Assembly (NCBI GenBank): GCA_010645155.1
Contig: JAAGOF010000209.1
Location: 1,021,817 to 1,085,816, forward strand
Origin: Tigriopus japonicus
Taxonomy: Eukaryota > Arthropoda > Copepoda > Harpacticoida > Harpacticidae
Length of the DNA: 64,000 nt
Direction of reading: 5' to 3'
Positions 1 to 11,086 of the stretch are shown here, one piece after another. A program made the translations under genes and the position numbers. The notes beneath the pieces are model-generated. The model searched no databases. It was not told the origin of the DNA and was given only the letters and a program-made list of their open reading frames with translations. Every line of letters starts with the position of its first letter. Position 1 is the stretch's first letter.

Positions 1-92
1 GAGTTGTCCTGGGTCGGGTTCTCCGTTGGGTCGGGTTGTCCGTTGGGTCGAGTTGTCCTGGGTCGAGTTGTCCGTTGGGTCGAGTTGTCCTG
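1..92. repeat. Short tandem repeat, unit about 14-17 bp
   Basis: Direct copies of a GGGTCGAGTTGTCC-like unit, with G/A variants and a GTT or T spacer, run from the window edge to about base 92. The array probably continues upstream of the window. No coding role is seen. Confidence 0.8.
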
Positions 93-399
93 GAACCGTC
101 AACAACATGAAGGATTGTGATTGTTCTTAAGAGCTCACCGTTCGCCGGGAAAAGTAGCGTCACCTCAAACATCCGAAATGTTTTTTCTACAATTCTTAGC
201 TGGGGCAAGAACCACTGAATTACACTGGACTGGAAGGCTAACGAAAAGAATCATGATTTTCAGTAGGAATATTTCAATTACGTTCTTCTGCAAACAAGAC
301 CCTGCCAATGTCGACAAGAATACGTACAGTATTTTAATTTTCAGCTCATTCGAACGTCAGAGTCAAAAGTTATCCTCTGTCAAAATTCATTGCAAATCC

Positions 400-780
400 T
401 ACCGAGAACCAATGAATGAGCCCTTTTCTGGTTATTGCTTTGCCACAAAAGGGCGAACTCATTCATTCAATGCATCCTTCAGTACACAAATTTGAGAAGG
501 CATAACTTTTCACTCCGGCATTTGATAGAGCCAAAAATTGAAATACGCCGTCTGCTAAAAACAAGCCAGGGCCCGTATTCTCAACTCCTTCTAAGTACCT
601 CTATGTAGTAACTTCGTTCTTGAATGAAGTTTTACTTCAAGCACCAAGTACGAGTTGAGAATACGGGCCCAGGTCTTGTTGGCAAAAGAACGCAATTGAG
701 TTAATTCTTCTGGAAATCATAATTCTCACCGTTTGCCTCCCACTTCAGAAATTCAGTGCTTCGTGGCTGGGGGAAAACTG
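400..780 (+). repeat. Dispersed repeat, copy A (interrupted by a MITE)
   Basis: This stretch is recognisably similar to 13530-13800: shared blocks include CCCTTTTCTGGT, CTCATTCATTCAATGC, GTCATAACTTTT/GCATAACTTTT and CTGGAAATCATAATTCTCA. Copy A carries an extra 98-bp element at 571-668 that copy B lacks, so copy B gives the pre-insertion state. Boundaries are approximate. Confidence 0.65.
571..668. mobile_element. 98-bp MITE with 17-bp perfect terminal inverted repeats
   Basis: The element begins GCCCGTATTCTCAACTC and ends with its exact reverse complement. It is flanked on both sides by CCAGG (566-570 and 669-673), a 5-bp target-site duplication. The related sequence near 13690 lacks the insert, which supports transposition rather than a chance hairpin. 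It has no coding capacity, so it is non-autonomous. Superfamily not assigned. Confidence 0.85.
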
Positions 781-2205
781 GAAAATGACGATTTACTCAA
801 AAATTACTTTAGAAAACGTCATTTCTGACTCAAACATCCTTTTTTGAACGGTTGATTTCCGAAAGATTTTTTCTGCTCATATGTTCTGATATACAGTCTA
901 AATAGGTGAAAGGCTAAAATTTGGTACATTTTTCAATGGCGCTAGGTGATGAAGAACGGTTCGAAAATCTTGATGTTGTGGTCCAAAAAACGATCGTGCA
1001 AAGCTTGTCCTCGATCAACTAGGGCTAATTTAATCCGTCAATAGTTATAACAAGAGTTCTTCGGTGGAATACCAATATTTTGGCCATGGGCAAAAGCATT
1101 TCCTTTCCATAAGTTATGTCAAAATAACAATTTTCACTTAAGGATGCTAATATATTCATAGATTAAAAGGGATTAATTAGCTAAGATAAGTGCGTTATTT
1201 CTGAACCCTTAAACATGTAAAGCACAATTTTCATCTCTTTGTTTTATGAAAACAATTCTTTTGCTTTTTTGTAGGTAGTCTTCAAGCATATTCTTTTTCC
1301 AGGAAAGAGGTAAGTTTATTTTTACAATATTTAGGGACAATTTATTTTTCGATGAGCTTGGAAGAAATTTTGAAAGTGAAAGGTGGAAGAACTGTTTTCT
1401 AAAACATGGGCAAAATAATTGTAATGCGCCACATTTTACTTTTTCATGACCAATAGTGATTTGGCATTGTAATTTATATCCACTGATAAAGCAAGCCCAA
1501 CTTGACTACATGGAGTAAGGTTTTATATTAGAGGCTTGAAAGTAAATAGCGCAGTCCTTGCTTATCACTAGGTCTGGGAATTTTATGCAAATAAAAGGTG
1601 TCTTAAATGTCCTTCAAAATGCAAATAAAATCATATTTCAGGGGGGGGGCAATTAATGTTTTGTTTTGGGGTTTTAAGGTCTGGATTGTCGATTAAAGGC
1701 TAAAAAGGGGCTAAAAATTGCAATCTTTTGGATCTTGAGCACCATATTAAAGTATTTTTCATTTCTTTTTACCTGTGGATGTTTGAATTGAGAATGAAAA
1801 AATTCTGACATGAGACTTTTAACTGATCGCAACAATATCCCCAGAGTTAGTCCGTTCATTATTCAATTCAGTTCCAAAACTTTCTTTGTTAATTCCACTT
1901 TTATAACTCTAACTTTGAAAAAAGACCATATTTATTAAATAATACCTCCCTTGTTGGCATCTATCAGCTTTTAAGGTACCTAAGCCTGCAATCCTTATCC
2001 TAAGTAGAGGGAACTTTGCTAGTCAATGTATCACAACTTACGAAGTCTGTATCAGAAAAAATCATATTCTAAAATAAGAGATGGGAAAATCACTGGTTTT
2101 TGCATCTATATTTTAATCAAAGTTCCAAAAATTATTTCCGAAAATTATATTTGATGTCCAAAACCACAATTGAAAATCCCGGTTTTCTGCTCATTTTCCC
2201 AAAAA

Positions 2206-2310
2206 GTCTCCAAAATGCAAAACAAAATGCAAATAAGCGTTTAAAATTAAACTCAAAATGCAAATATGCGCTCAAAATGCAAATCAGTGCAAATAAGGGT
2301 CCCAAATGCC
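2206..2310 (+). repeat. Degenerate repeat of AATGCAAAT motifs
   Basis: At least five copies of AATGCAAA(T), most within CAAAATGCAAAT, occur at irregular 12-25 base spacing, with two more near 1585-1635. The cluster lies about 150 bases before the first PAN exon, probably in an intron. ATGCAAAT resembles an Oct/POU octamer, but no function can be claimed. Confidence 0.5.
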
Positions 2311-2439
2311 AAAAAAACACTTTTTGCATCAAATTCCCAGGCTACTTATCACTAAATCTGAATATATGACTAAAAAAATAAGGCAAAGTTTTGGTGAAAT
2401 TTTACATTATTTATTGCGGAAACCCTATTCACATTTCAG

Positions 2440-5400
2440 GTGTGCGTGTCCTTTGACGATGGGGTGGACTTCACTGGCCATGACGTATTCTTTAAAAACG
2501 GATCACAGTACATAATTAGAAATGTACCTTCACCTAACATTTGCCAAATAGAATGTCAAAAGGTCAAGGAATGCCAGTTTTGGTCATACTCAAAGGACAG
2601 TGTGCCAGATCCTAATGTTCGGCATTTTTGTTATCTCAAGACCTCAATGGATGGAATCCAATACAATGATCACATTATATCTGGATCCAAAATTAGTCTT
2701 TGCCCCAAATGCTACACTATTCGCCCACCAGATCGCCTAAACAACTCAATTAAAGGAGCACCAGTGTTAGTGCCTCGTAGTATCACACTTGAGGAATGTA
2801 AAGAGTTGTGTAAAGTGAAAAAGTGTGACCATTTTTGGTATTATGCCGGACCCTCTGAACTAAGCATAAATAAGACTTGTGACATTCATAACAAGCCAAC
2901 CCAAAGGACAAGTGGAGAATACAACCGAGATTATGTCTTATTCCGAGGCTCTTGTTTCGTCAGTGAGTTCTTAATAGATCTAGCCAGCATTTTCTGATGC
3001 ACCACAGTAAAAGAGTACAGTCATAATGCGCGCCATCTAGTAACTTCGAGTAATAAATGGTAGCACTGAAAACCCAAAATACATTAGTACTAGAATGAGC
3101 ATGATTAGATGGGAGTAAAGAAGCTCAAAGTAAAGAAGTGTCAACTCCGTCACATTGACTTTTTTTTGGAGCTTCAAATGTTTGCCATTGTTGTCGCCAC
3201 CGTCAATAAGGCCAATCACATGAAAACAAAATTTGATTTTGCAATTTCTCTATATAATTCATGCCAATAAGACTGAAGCTTGCAAAATGTCAACATTGCT
3301 TGTGTTTAGATTGAGACATAGTTGCTAGATGGTTATTTTCACTCTTGGGGAAAACGCGAAACAACTTCATCACAACAAAATTTCTCCAAAATCTGTGATT
3401 TTGATAACATGATGCCACTACAAAAAATAAATAGGAAAATAAGGAACTTTTGTGGAAGGGTGGCATTTCAATTTGGCCACAAGAGGCAGTGATCAGGGCG
3501 TATTAACTGACATTGATCCAGTCATGGTATCACAAAATAAGATTTGTTCAAGGCCATACATGGATATTTTTTCAGTCAAAGGCGCTTATTGGCTGCATTT
3601 CTTCTCTTGCACCTTTTGGTTTGTTTGGCTTTTTCAAAGATTTAGGTTAAAGCTAGAGCACTATAATAGCAGAGTACGGTCATAAAGTGAGTGCGCCATC
3701 TAGTGGATTTCATGTGGTAAGAGCTTGCTGTTCCCATGATACACATATTTTTGAAGATTGCAACAGTCATTCATCAGTTTTGGACAAACTAAAGTGCCTA
3801 AAATGTTGATGGCGGAACTCTAATTTGAAAGGGTTTTTGAATACCAATAATTGCAACCAAAAACCACCACAGGTCCATTAACAATACTCAGTCAACATTT
3901 AAGGCACTTTAGTTTGTCCAAAACTGATGGTTGACCGTTGAGATCTTCAAAAATATGTGTAACATGGGAACTGCGAGCTGTTCCCGCATGAAATCCACTA
4001 GATGGCGCACTTTAAGACCATACTCTGTTATTATAGTGCTCTAGTTAAAACCATTGTTGCTTGTGTTCTGATGACACTTCTTTCCTAAGAGCTTCTGTAA
4101 ATGAGAGCACAGTATAGACAATACTGTACATTTCCCTTTATAGGCTTTTAAGGCATAGAGCTAGTTTGGTGGACAGGATTCAGTTGATGACCAAAAGCTT
4201 AGGAAAGCGTGGAGAGCCTTGGGAAGGGAGATAGCCTGGCCTGGATCTGGCAGGGGAAATGCAACCTTGATCAGATATGGCAAGTGCTGCCATTATCAGG
4301 TGAGGGTTGCAGGTCCTCAAGAGGTCCACAGGTGAAAAAAACATGTTTTCGGGTTTATTGGACAAAGGGCAGAACGTCAGAGTAACCAACTGTGCTATGA
4401 CAAGTCTTTTACAGATTGAAGTAGTCTAACTTGTTTATTTTGCGCAAGTAAATGCACGTGCATGTATTTGTAGTATAGAAATGCCCTAAATAAAACAGGT
4501 TTATTGGAATTTATAGGTGAAATGCCTTTAAAATTGGCGTGGAAGGCATAAGGCAGTCCCTCCATTTACAATTGAGGAGCTTTAATTTTTTCAATATAGA
4601 TGTGTGACCGTTGCCATTTGCAAATCCGTGCGCATTGTGAAAAGTAATAACTGTTGCCACATAACAGCACTAGATGGTGCAGTTTATGACGGTTCACTTT
4701 CATCATAGTGCACAAAGTTTTTCCTAATTTTCACCAGCTGCCTTGTTTTGCAGCCAATTTTACGGTTCCAATAATTGCCGCTGGGATTATTGTGGTATTG
4801 ACCACTTTGTTTGGAGTATGCCTCTTCGTTTGGAAATTCAAACGGAACAAGCCAAATAAAACCGACTTTCATGTTCCCATGGAACTTCCTTCAATACAGG
4901 ATCCAACTTTGGAGGAGGCGATCCAACCAAAATTAGAACCAGTTCTTAAGTTCAAAACTCCCAAAGAGTTTGATTTGAGCTTGGACAAGTTTGTTTTCTT
5001 GTATAAATCTGGGGAAATCCCAAAGTGGAAAGAATTCACGAAGCTTCGTCATACTGAGAGTGAGAGGTTTAAGAAATTCCATACTAATGTGGGCGCCCTT
5101 CACAATCTGGAAGAGAAGGGAGAGATGAATAGGTAAAAATTTAGGCTTTAATGCTAAATCATTTGAATACATTACTCTTGGATTATTTTCAGTTCGTATG
5201 ATAGCCTTCCATTTGACCATAACCGAGTGGTCCTAAAGCAAAAAATTAATCAAACTGATTACATTAATGCCAGTTGGGTTTTGGGATTATTGGAGTAAGG
5301 TCCTTTAAGATCAATAATGTCAAAATAGTCAGAAGTTGATATGATTCATAACCGATCCATTTATTTTATCTTGTAGAAGTCAGCCAAAATTCAAGTTCAT

Positions 5401-6686
5401 TGTTACTCAGTTGCCTTTGTATCACACAATTCAGCACTTCCTGACCATGATAGATGATAATGGAGTGGATACTGTCGTCACTCTGGGAAAAATAGAAAAT
5501 TCCTACACCAATTGTAAGTACACACAGTAGTGATGGACCGAAAGTGTTTTGGCCAAAATTTCGGTTAAGGTTATTCCTTACGAAACTGAAAGCAGACAGG
5601 CACAATAAAGAATGGAATTAGAGAGACAATTCGAACTTTTTAGTGTCCAAAAAAATCTGAAATAAAATCATTTTCATCAACACCAAATTCGATTAGCCCT
5701 TCTTATATCTAATGATAATTAAAATTAGCCTTAGTGTGAATTATATATATGTATAAATTTGAATTCAACTGCTTTTGGTTTCGGTTTCGGTTTTACCCTA
5801 TTTCGGTGGAAACTTTCCGTTAAGAACACTTTCAGTCCATCACTAGCATTCAAAGACAAGACAAGTTCAATGCAGATCAGGAAACACGACATTCATATAG
5901 GAACAAATCAATTTTGAATACCGTAGGCATTTAAAGTCATCCAAAAGTTGAAAAGCAGTAACATGTATTCACTTAAACTTTTTAAGTTTGCGGGCAAAAT
6001 TCGTTGACCAGTGTTGCTTAGCACATGTTGAAAAGAAGTGTTAAAACAGCCTCTTGTCCTCAGATTAAAGATTGCTTTGGTGGTATATCCTCTTGAAATT
6101 ACAGAATTCTCATAACTCAAGTCAAATAAACTTTTTGGTCAAAATTAGCCAACATTTTAAAGCCAAGGATCGCTCTAAAATCAAAAAAGTTTGCCCCCGG
6201 TTTTGTCTCCATCTCGTAACAGATTTACAAACTTTGATTAAATTTCTCAATAAGCTCATCTGTTTTGCAGCTTCCAGATTCCACAAGTTTTGGCCTGATG
6301 TTAGGCAATCCGTCACAGCAGCAACCCATTCCATTTGTACCAAATCAGAGACTTGTATTCAGGACCACGCCACATTAACCAAAAGAATATGTCAACTCAA
6401 CAGACACGGCTATACCCACCCCTTCACCCAATTCCAATGTGCTGTGAATGACCTAAATGAAGTGGACCCCAATGATATGGTGTGGTTGGCTAGAACCATC
6501 TTTCATATGATTTGCTACAAGACCCCAATGATAGTAATCCAAACAACTGATGGGCAAGGTCTGAGTGGAGTTTTGGTAGCCTTGCTAAAAATCTTGGAAG
6601 AAATTGTTCTGGGCAAGGTCAATGTTGTAAACGTTTACGAGACTGTCTTGGCGTTGGGACAGTACAAACAGAACATGGTAATTTGA
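2440..6686 (+). CDS. PAN/apple-like receptor with catalytically inactive tyrosine-phosphatase domain (5' partial)
   Basis: Exons inferred at 2440-2962, 4754-5132, 5193-5294, 5377-5513 and 6271-6686 join in phase to about 518 residues. The ectodomain has two cysteine-rich PAN/apple-like repeats (about residues 2-88 and 91-172). One membrane helix follows (about 179-201), then a basic stop-transfer segment. The cytoplasmic part keeps PTP landmarks: FDHNRVVL and DYINASW, then FIVTQLPL and KFWPDV. The catalytic loop expected as HCxxxxxR reads QTTDGQGLSG: the cysteine aligns with Thr and the arginine with Leu, and the WPD loop is degenerate (VND). Family knowledge makes this a pseudophosphatase, perhaps a binding or scaffold receptor. 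The first exon opens at a splice acceptor, so upstream exons are missing. The frame stops at MVI, short of the usual last PTP helix; ATG|GTAATT could instead be a donor to an unseen exon, and no poly(A) signal was found nearby. Confidence 0.8.
2998..3060 (+). repeat. Degenerate terminal copy of the CATCTAG-type TIR element
   Basis: The segment holds AGAGTACAGTCATAAT followed by GCGCCATCTAGT, matching the terminus of the element at 3653-4044. A second degenerate copy lies in opposite orientation at about 4640-4712. Both are inside the first intron of the PAN/PTP gene (2963-4753), so a nested or solo-end arrangement is possible. Confidence 0.5.
3653..4044. mobile_element. 392-bp TIR element (CTAGAGCACTATAATA family)
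   Basis: The left end starts CTAGAGCACTATAATAGCAG and runs to GCGCCATCTAGTGGATTTCATG. The right end is its inverted, slightly diverged copy finishing TTATAGTGCTCTAG. Further inverted similarity (AGTTTTGGACAAACTAAAGTGCCT and its complement) extends inward, so most of the element can fold back. TTAAA flanks it on both sides (3647-3651, one base short of the end, and 4045-4049), a possible target duplication. No open frame belongs to it. It sits in an intron of the PAN/PTP gene. Confidence 0.75.
4640..4712 (-). repeat. Inverted degenerate terminal copy of the CATCTAG-type TIR element
   Basis: It contains CACTAGATGGTGCAGTTTATGACGG and ends TCATAGTGCAC, the reverse complement pattern of the family terminus. 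It lies just upstream of the transmembrane exon at 4754. Confidence 0.5.
5528..5845. mobile_element. 318-bp TIR element (TAGTGATGGAC family), copy 1
   Basis: The termini are TAGTGATGGACCGAAAGTGTT and its inverted copy with one mismatch, 21 bp each. The interior has repeated TTTCGGT motifs. It begins 14 bases after the donor of the exon ending at 5513, so it fills much of that intron. No clear target-site duplication was seen. A related 575-bp copy lies in a RAD54 intron (33166-33740). Confidence 0.75.
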
Positions 6687-6727
6687 AATTTTCAGCCTTG
6701 GCAAGCTTTCGTCTATTGTGGAATGTT

Positions 6728-7522
6728 GGGGGGGGTTTCAGTGATCTCTTCAAAAATCTTATCGCTGGGCGGATGAAAGAAGAGAAAAGGTTTGTTTGAC
6801 AACGGTATGTGGCTTGTAATAAGTTGGGCAGTGGAAGGGCTTTCGCATTTTACAGACCGCCCTTACGACTTAGATGCTATGAAAAATGTCGAATTGGACA
6901 GATCTGCCAATAGTAACTCATTGGTAGATCAAATTTCATATAAACGGTAATTTTAATATCTTAATTTAATTTTTAATATTAATCATTAACTCTCTTTATA
7001 GGGAATCCCATTCCTTGTAACGGTTTTAAAAATCCGCCCCCCCCCCCCAAAAAAAAAGATTAAGTTAAGAAAGTTTCAACAACTTTGGTTAGGATTTTGG
7101 AAGAATATGCACACTTTATTTGCTCGTTCTTGCATGAGAAAATTCTCAACAAAAGGCCACTTTTTTTGTGTAAGTATAAGTGTAAGTGATGTTACAAGCA
7201 CTGATTTGTATCGTCAAACTCCAAAACCATTAAGGTACCAAACAAAATACCGTGTTTTGTACCTGTTTCTCTTCAATAGGTCTATTTCAGTGCTTGCTAT
7301 TTTTTTGATTAAAAGGATAAATTTTGCATATTCTTGCAAAACAGAGAGTCAATGTGTCCAAACTCGCCATTCGACATTTTTCATAGCGTCTAAGTCATAA
7401 AAGCAGCGTGCAAAATGTGAAAACCCTTGCACTGAACAAATTCTTACGTTGTCGAACTAGCCTTTTCTCTTCTTTCATCCGCCCGCGATAAGATTTTTGA
7501 AGAGATCACTTAAACCTCCCCC
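6728..7522. mobile_element. Foldback element of about 795 bp with arms of about 170 bp
   Basis: The left arm begins with a G run, then TTTCAGTGATCTCTTCAAAAATCTTATCGC and GGCGGATGAAAGAAGAGAAAAGG. The right arm is the inverted copy ending GATAAGATTTTTGAAGAGATCACTTAAACCTCCCCC. Inverted similarity continues to GCTATGAAAAATGTCGAAT (about 6895) and its partner near 7368. Arms differ by scattered substitutions, so the insertion is not recent. No transposase frame is present. Confidence 0.8.
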
Positions 7523-7699
7523 TGCATTTCTCATCGGTCGAAACTGGGATTTGTCTTGAATTTCAATTGCTTCAAGCGTTTTTTTTTTTCATTTTTTCTC
7601 ATCAAGTATAAACTTCGAAAAGAGTTCATAGCTAAAAGGTTGGACTAAGAAAAAGTTTGATTTTTCTTGGGCATTTTTTACCAGTTTTTTTAAATCTTC

Positions 7700-8430
7700 T
7701 AGGACAAGTTATTTGTCTTTTCGTCTTACAAGTCTGTGTCATTTGTCTTCTTTAGTGTAATCGAGCATTTTTATTCGTCTTCTTTGGACTTTTATTCATT
7801 TAATCAGACAATTTTATTCGTGTTTTTTTGTAAGGGGTAATTTTATTCGTCTTTTTTGCTTTTTTGACTAATCTATTAATTTTATTCACGTTTTTTTGTC
7901 TAACCGGGTAATTTTATTCGCCTTTTTGTCTAATCGGGTAATTTGATTCGTCTTTTTTTCTAATTGGGTAATTTGAGTCGTCTTTTTTGTCTAATCTGAT
8001 AATTTCATTCTTTTTTTGTCTAATCGGGTAAGTTCATGCGTCTTTTTGGTCTAATCAGATAATCCCATTCGCGTTTTTTGTCTAACTGGGTAATTTGATT
8101 CGTCTTTTGGGATAATCGGGTAGTTAAATTCGTCTTTTTGTCTAATCGGGTAATTTTATTCGTCATTTTTGTCCAATCGGGTAATTTTTTTCGTCTTTTT
8201 TTGTCCAATCGGGTAATTTGATCCGTCTTTTTGTGTCATTGGGTAATTTGATTCGTCTTTTTTGTGTTATAGGGAATTTTGGTTCGTCTTTTCTGTCTAA
8301 TCGGGTAATTTGATTCGTCCTTTTTTGTCTATTCGGGGAATTTGATTCGTCTTTTTTGTCTAATCGGTAATTTGATCTGTCCTTTTTCGTCTAGATTGAC
8401 AGATTTATTCGTCGAAACTTCCTGTCTCTA
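7700..8430 (+). mobile_element. TIR-bounded element with an internal minisatellite, copy 1
   Basis: About twenty degenerate copies of a unit near 31 bp (TAATCGGGTAATTTGATTCGTC plus a T run and GTC) fill the interior. The ends, TAGGACAAG on the left and CTTCCTGTCTCTA on the right, are related inverted sequences. The same bounded structure recurs in reverse orientation at 19740-20173 with far fewer units. This suggests a non-autonomous element whose internal array has expanded here. Short open frames read from it are by-products of the repeat. Confidence 0.65.
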
Positions 8431-9902
8431 GTTATCATGTTTTTGGTAATGTTGTTGGGAAAATGATGTCCATGTCCTATGATGTTGTTATAACTCAAAT
8501 GCGTGTATTTCCCCTTATTCTCTTCAACTATGCGGAGACACTCGGTTCAAAGTAGGACCCTTCAATCTCAAGCAGGTACTCTAATGATTACGGCGGCTCC
8601 AGTTTTGATGAGGACTATCTGAGTTCCTTTTTTCTTGACGAAGGCCTTAGGTTTGACTATCCCAAACTCTAGCTTTTGAGAGGCTTTTTAGAGGCTAATT
8701 GATTGAGGTGATGTCAGGTTATTCAATGACGGTTTAATCTTTTACTTCAGATTAAAGATGAACAACATTATCGTCTTCTGTATTCGTGTGTGCACAAGAT
8801 GATTACTCTTCCACTTGAATCTGCAAGTTATGTGTAATGACATCGATTGATGGGACGCAAATGAAGAGAATACGGCATTGTCAAAATGTCTAATAATTTT
8901 TTGTTTTGCTTTGTTCTTTTGTTTTTTTAACTGGAAATATTGTACGGAGTTTTGTATTTTTTGTCCGCCCGCATGTTTGGAGCCTTGGATGTTTTTGACG
9001 GAAAAATACACAAAGAAGACAAAATGTCTTGATTAGATTTCTCGTGCTTACTAATGCCAAATGTCTCGATGCAAGCCGCTCCTTCTATCATTCGATCATT
9101 TTAGTATAAGTGTTTACCCAAGGATAACCAATATTTCATCTTGTGGCTCTCAGGTAAGTCAAGTTGAAGACCAATCAATGTAGGGTTGGTCTACATTTAC
9201 TACTCACTACGACAGTTCATGGCTTAGATGGCAATTCTTTGAAAGCTCATTTTATAAACCTCTCGGACTGTTTTTAAAAGTTCTTCAGCCTATTAGGTCA
9301 TCCCCATAGATTTCTCTAATTCTGAGTTTGAAATCAAGTCAAGAAAACCGATATTAATGGATTAGTTCGGTCGGACGAATTCAGTTGGGTGATGTGTTTC
9401 GAACCAGGAGTGCTGCCAGTTTTGACTCGGAAGTTTATCGTTGTTAAAAAGGGCAGGTTGTATAGAACTTTTTGAAAAACAGGGACCAATTTGGCAACAC
9501 TCGAATTAGTTCGATTTCGAGTTCCATCGATAGTTATCAAAATGGATTTCGAGGTTGCAGTGCTGCCATATTTTATGGCAGAGAAAGTCTTTTGCCTGTT
9601 GGAAAGTTTAGCTGTGGTCAGCTTTTTTACCCTAAAACCAAAATGGCAAAACTCTGCCAAAAATCCAACTCGAAACACATCAGTAGTGGGGGAATCTTTT
9701 CTTGGGAACTTCATAAAAGATTCTTGAAAATTCCCAAACTTGATTAAAAATTTGGTTTGTTAACAATCTGGGATCAAGGGACAAAAGAACTTTTCCCTCG
9801 TGCAACAAAATTCAAAACTGTGAACGCCAAAACCTGAGATCTGACCCACCTCTAGTAAATGGTCTAAAGAATCCCTAGCTGAATTTGGCCGACCCTTAGA
9901 TC

Positions 9903-10560
9903 AATGGGACACTGTAATCACATGCGTTTTCTTTTCTTACCGCTGGAGCCACCACCCCAACTTCAATCCGCCTGTCCTAGCTTGGAAAAAGCGAGAGTGC
10001 TTCAGTTAAAACGTGATAAATCCCTCTTGTGAAAGGCCTTTTGCCAAAATGAGAACATAATTGACTGGAGTAGAGACATATCTAAGTCATCAAACAATCA
10101 CTCTCAACATTGGTTGACAAAATGCTGAGGATTTTACGATCAAAATGATAGCAATGATATTACGCTTCTTCACAGTCCAGCCCTACTTTGCCCATCTGCC
10201 AGTCTGCGCTCCGTTACCTTAGCGGGAAATTTCAAAATTGCTCGCTCTCTTCTCGAAGGCAGACGAGACGCGGCAGCTGAGGCTGGAGTGTGAGGAAAAG
10301 TGAAATCATCACTATCATTTTGATCGTAAAATGCTCGGCATTTTGTCAACCAATATTGAGAGTGATTGTTTGATGACTTAGATATGTCTCTACCCTATTC
10401 AATTCTGTTCTCATTTTGGCAAAAGGCCTTTCACAGGAGGGATTTATCACGTTTTAACTGAAGCACTCTCGCTTTTTCCAGGCTAAGACAGGCAGATTGA
10501 AGTTGGGGTGGTGGCTCCAGCGGTAAGAAAAGAAAACGCATGCGATTACAGTGTCCCATT
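9903..10560 (+). mobile_element. 658-bp foldback element with 256-bp arms, copy 1
   Basis: The ends are AATGGGACACTGTAATC and its complement. Left arm 9903-10158 and right arm 10305-10560 are equal in length and nearly identical inverted copies. The core (10159-10304) is not palindromic overall and contains GC-rich sequence. A second copy of the same length lies at 15930-16587 with the core reversed. No open frame encodes a transposase, so it must be mobilised in trans. The target-site duplication is unclear. Confidence 0.9.
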
Positions 10561-10876
10561 ATAAGCGTGCAAGCTTTACTCTGGCTGATTTGGCAAGGGG
10601 GGCGGAATGCCTTTAATTTATGAGGAAAATGTCGCCATCACAACTTTTGAGCGGACAGTTACAATTACACGACACATGTTTTGTCGCATTTGAACAGCGC
10701 TTATGTGAGTCACATCGCATTGGATTACACATTTGCATTTACACGACGGGATCAAATTCCTCAAATCTCCTTTCCCATCCTAGAGGTCACCGTCAGGGAT
10801 TCCATATAATGAAATTCTATTGACGCGGGGAAACGTGTTGGAACTTGCAAGATTGGTGAATCAAATCAATGAAATA

Positions 10877-11086
10877 CACCCTTGTGCAAATTAATTGCAT
10901 CAAAACGATTTTTTCCTCACATTTGATTTTTTTGCTTCGCCTTATTTATCGATGCTGTTTTTTGTTTTGGACGCGTGCAAATCACAGTAAGAGATACGAG
11001 CACTGATTTTCGGGCTTGGGCCGAGTCTGAGTGCGCATGTACTCAATTTGTTGAAGTATTTGATGCAATTAATTTGCACAAGGGTG
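10877..11086. mobile_element. 210-bp MITE, Tc1/mariner-like termini
   Basis: Terminal inverted repeats of 28 bp start CACCCTTGTGCAAATTAATT and are perfect complements. TA lies immediately outside both ends (10875-10876 and 11087-11088), as expected for Tc1/mariner-type insertion. The interior has no meaningful frame. The superfamily call rests on the TA flank and general end composition only. Confidence 0.7.

Larger units (their letters stand above)
93..2439. other. Non-coding stretch upstream of the PAN/PTP receptor exons
   Basis: No convincing gene. It holds a dispersed repeat (about 400-780) with a MITE inside it, AATGCAAAT-rich sequence (1585-1635 and 2206-2310) and a G run near 1641. 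A possible 35-nt coding micro-exon lies at 1275-1309: a TAG acceptor before it, GTAAGT after it, and a phase that reads straight into the exon at 2440. The 124-codon open frame at 121-495 overlaps the dispersed repeat and is not supported as a gene. The promoter and signal-peptide exon of the downstream receptor were not found and may lie left of the window. Confidence 0.5.

Noticed and set aside
121..495. 124-codon open frame near the window start
   Set aside because: It overlaps a dispersed repeat, shows no domain or signal peptide, and has no supporting splice context.
8020..8208. Lys/Thr-rich minus-strand frame
   Set aside because: It is a direct translation of the 31-bp minisatellite.
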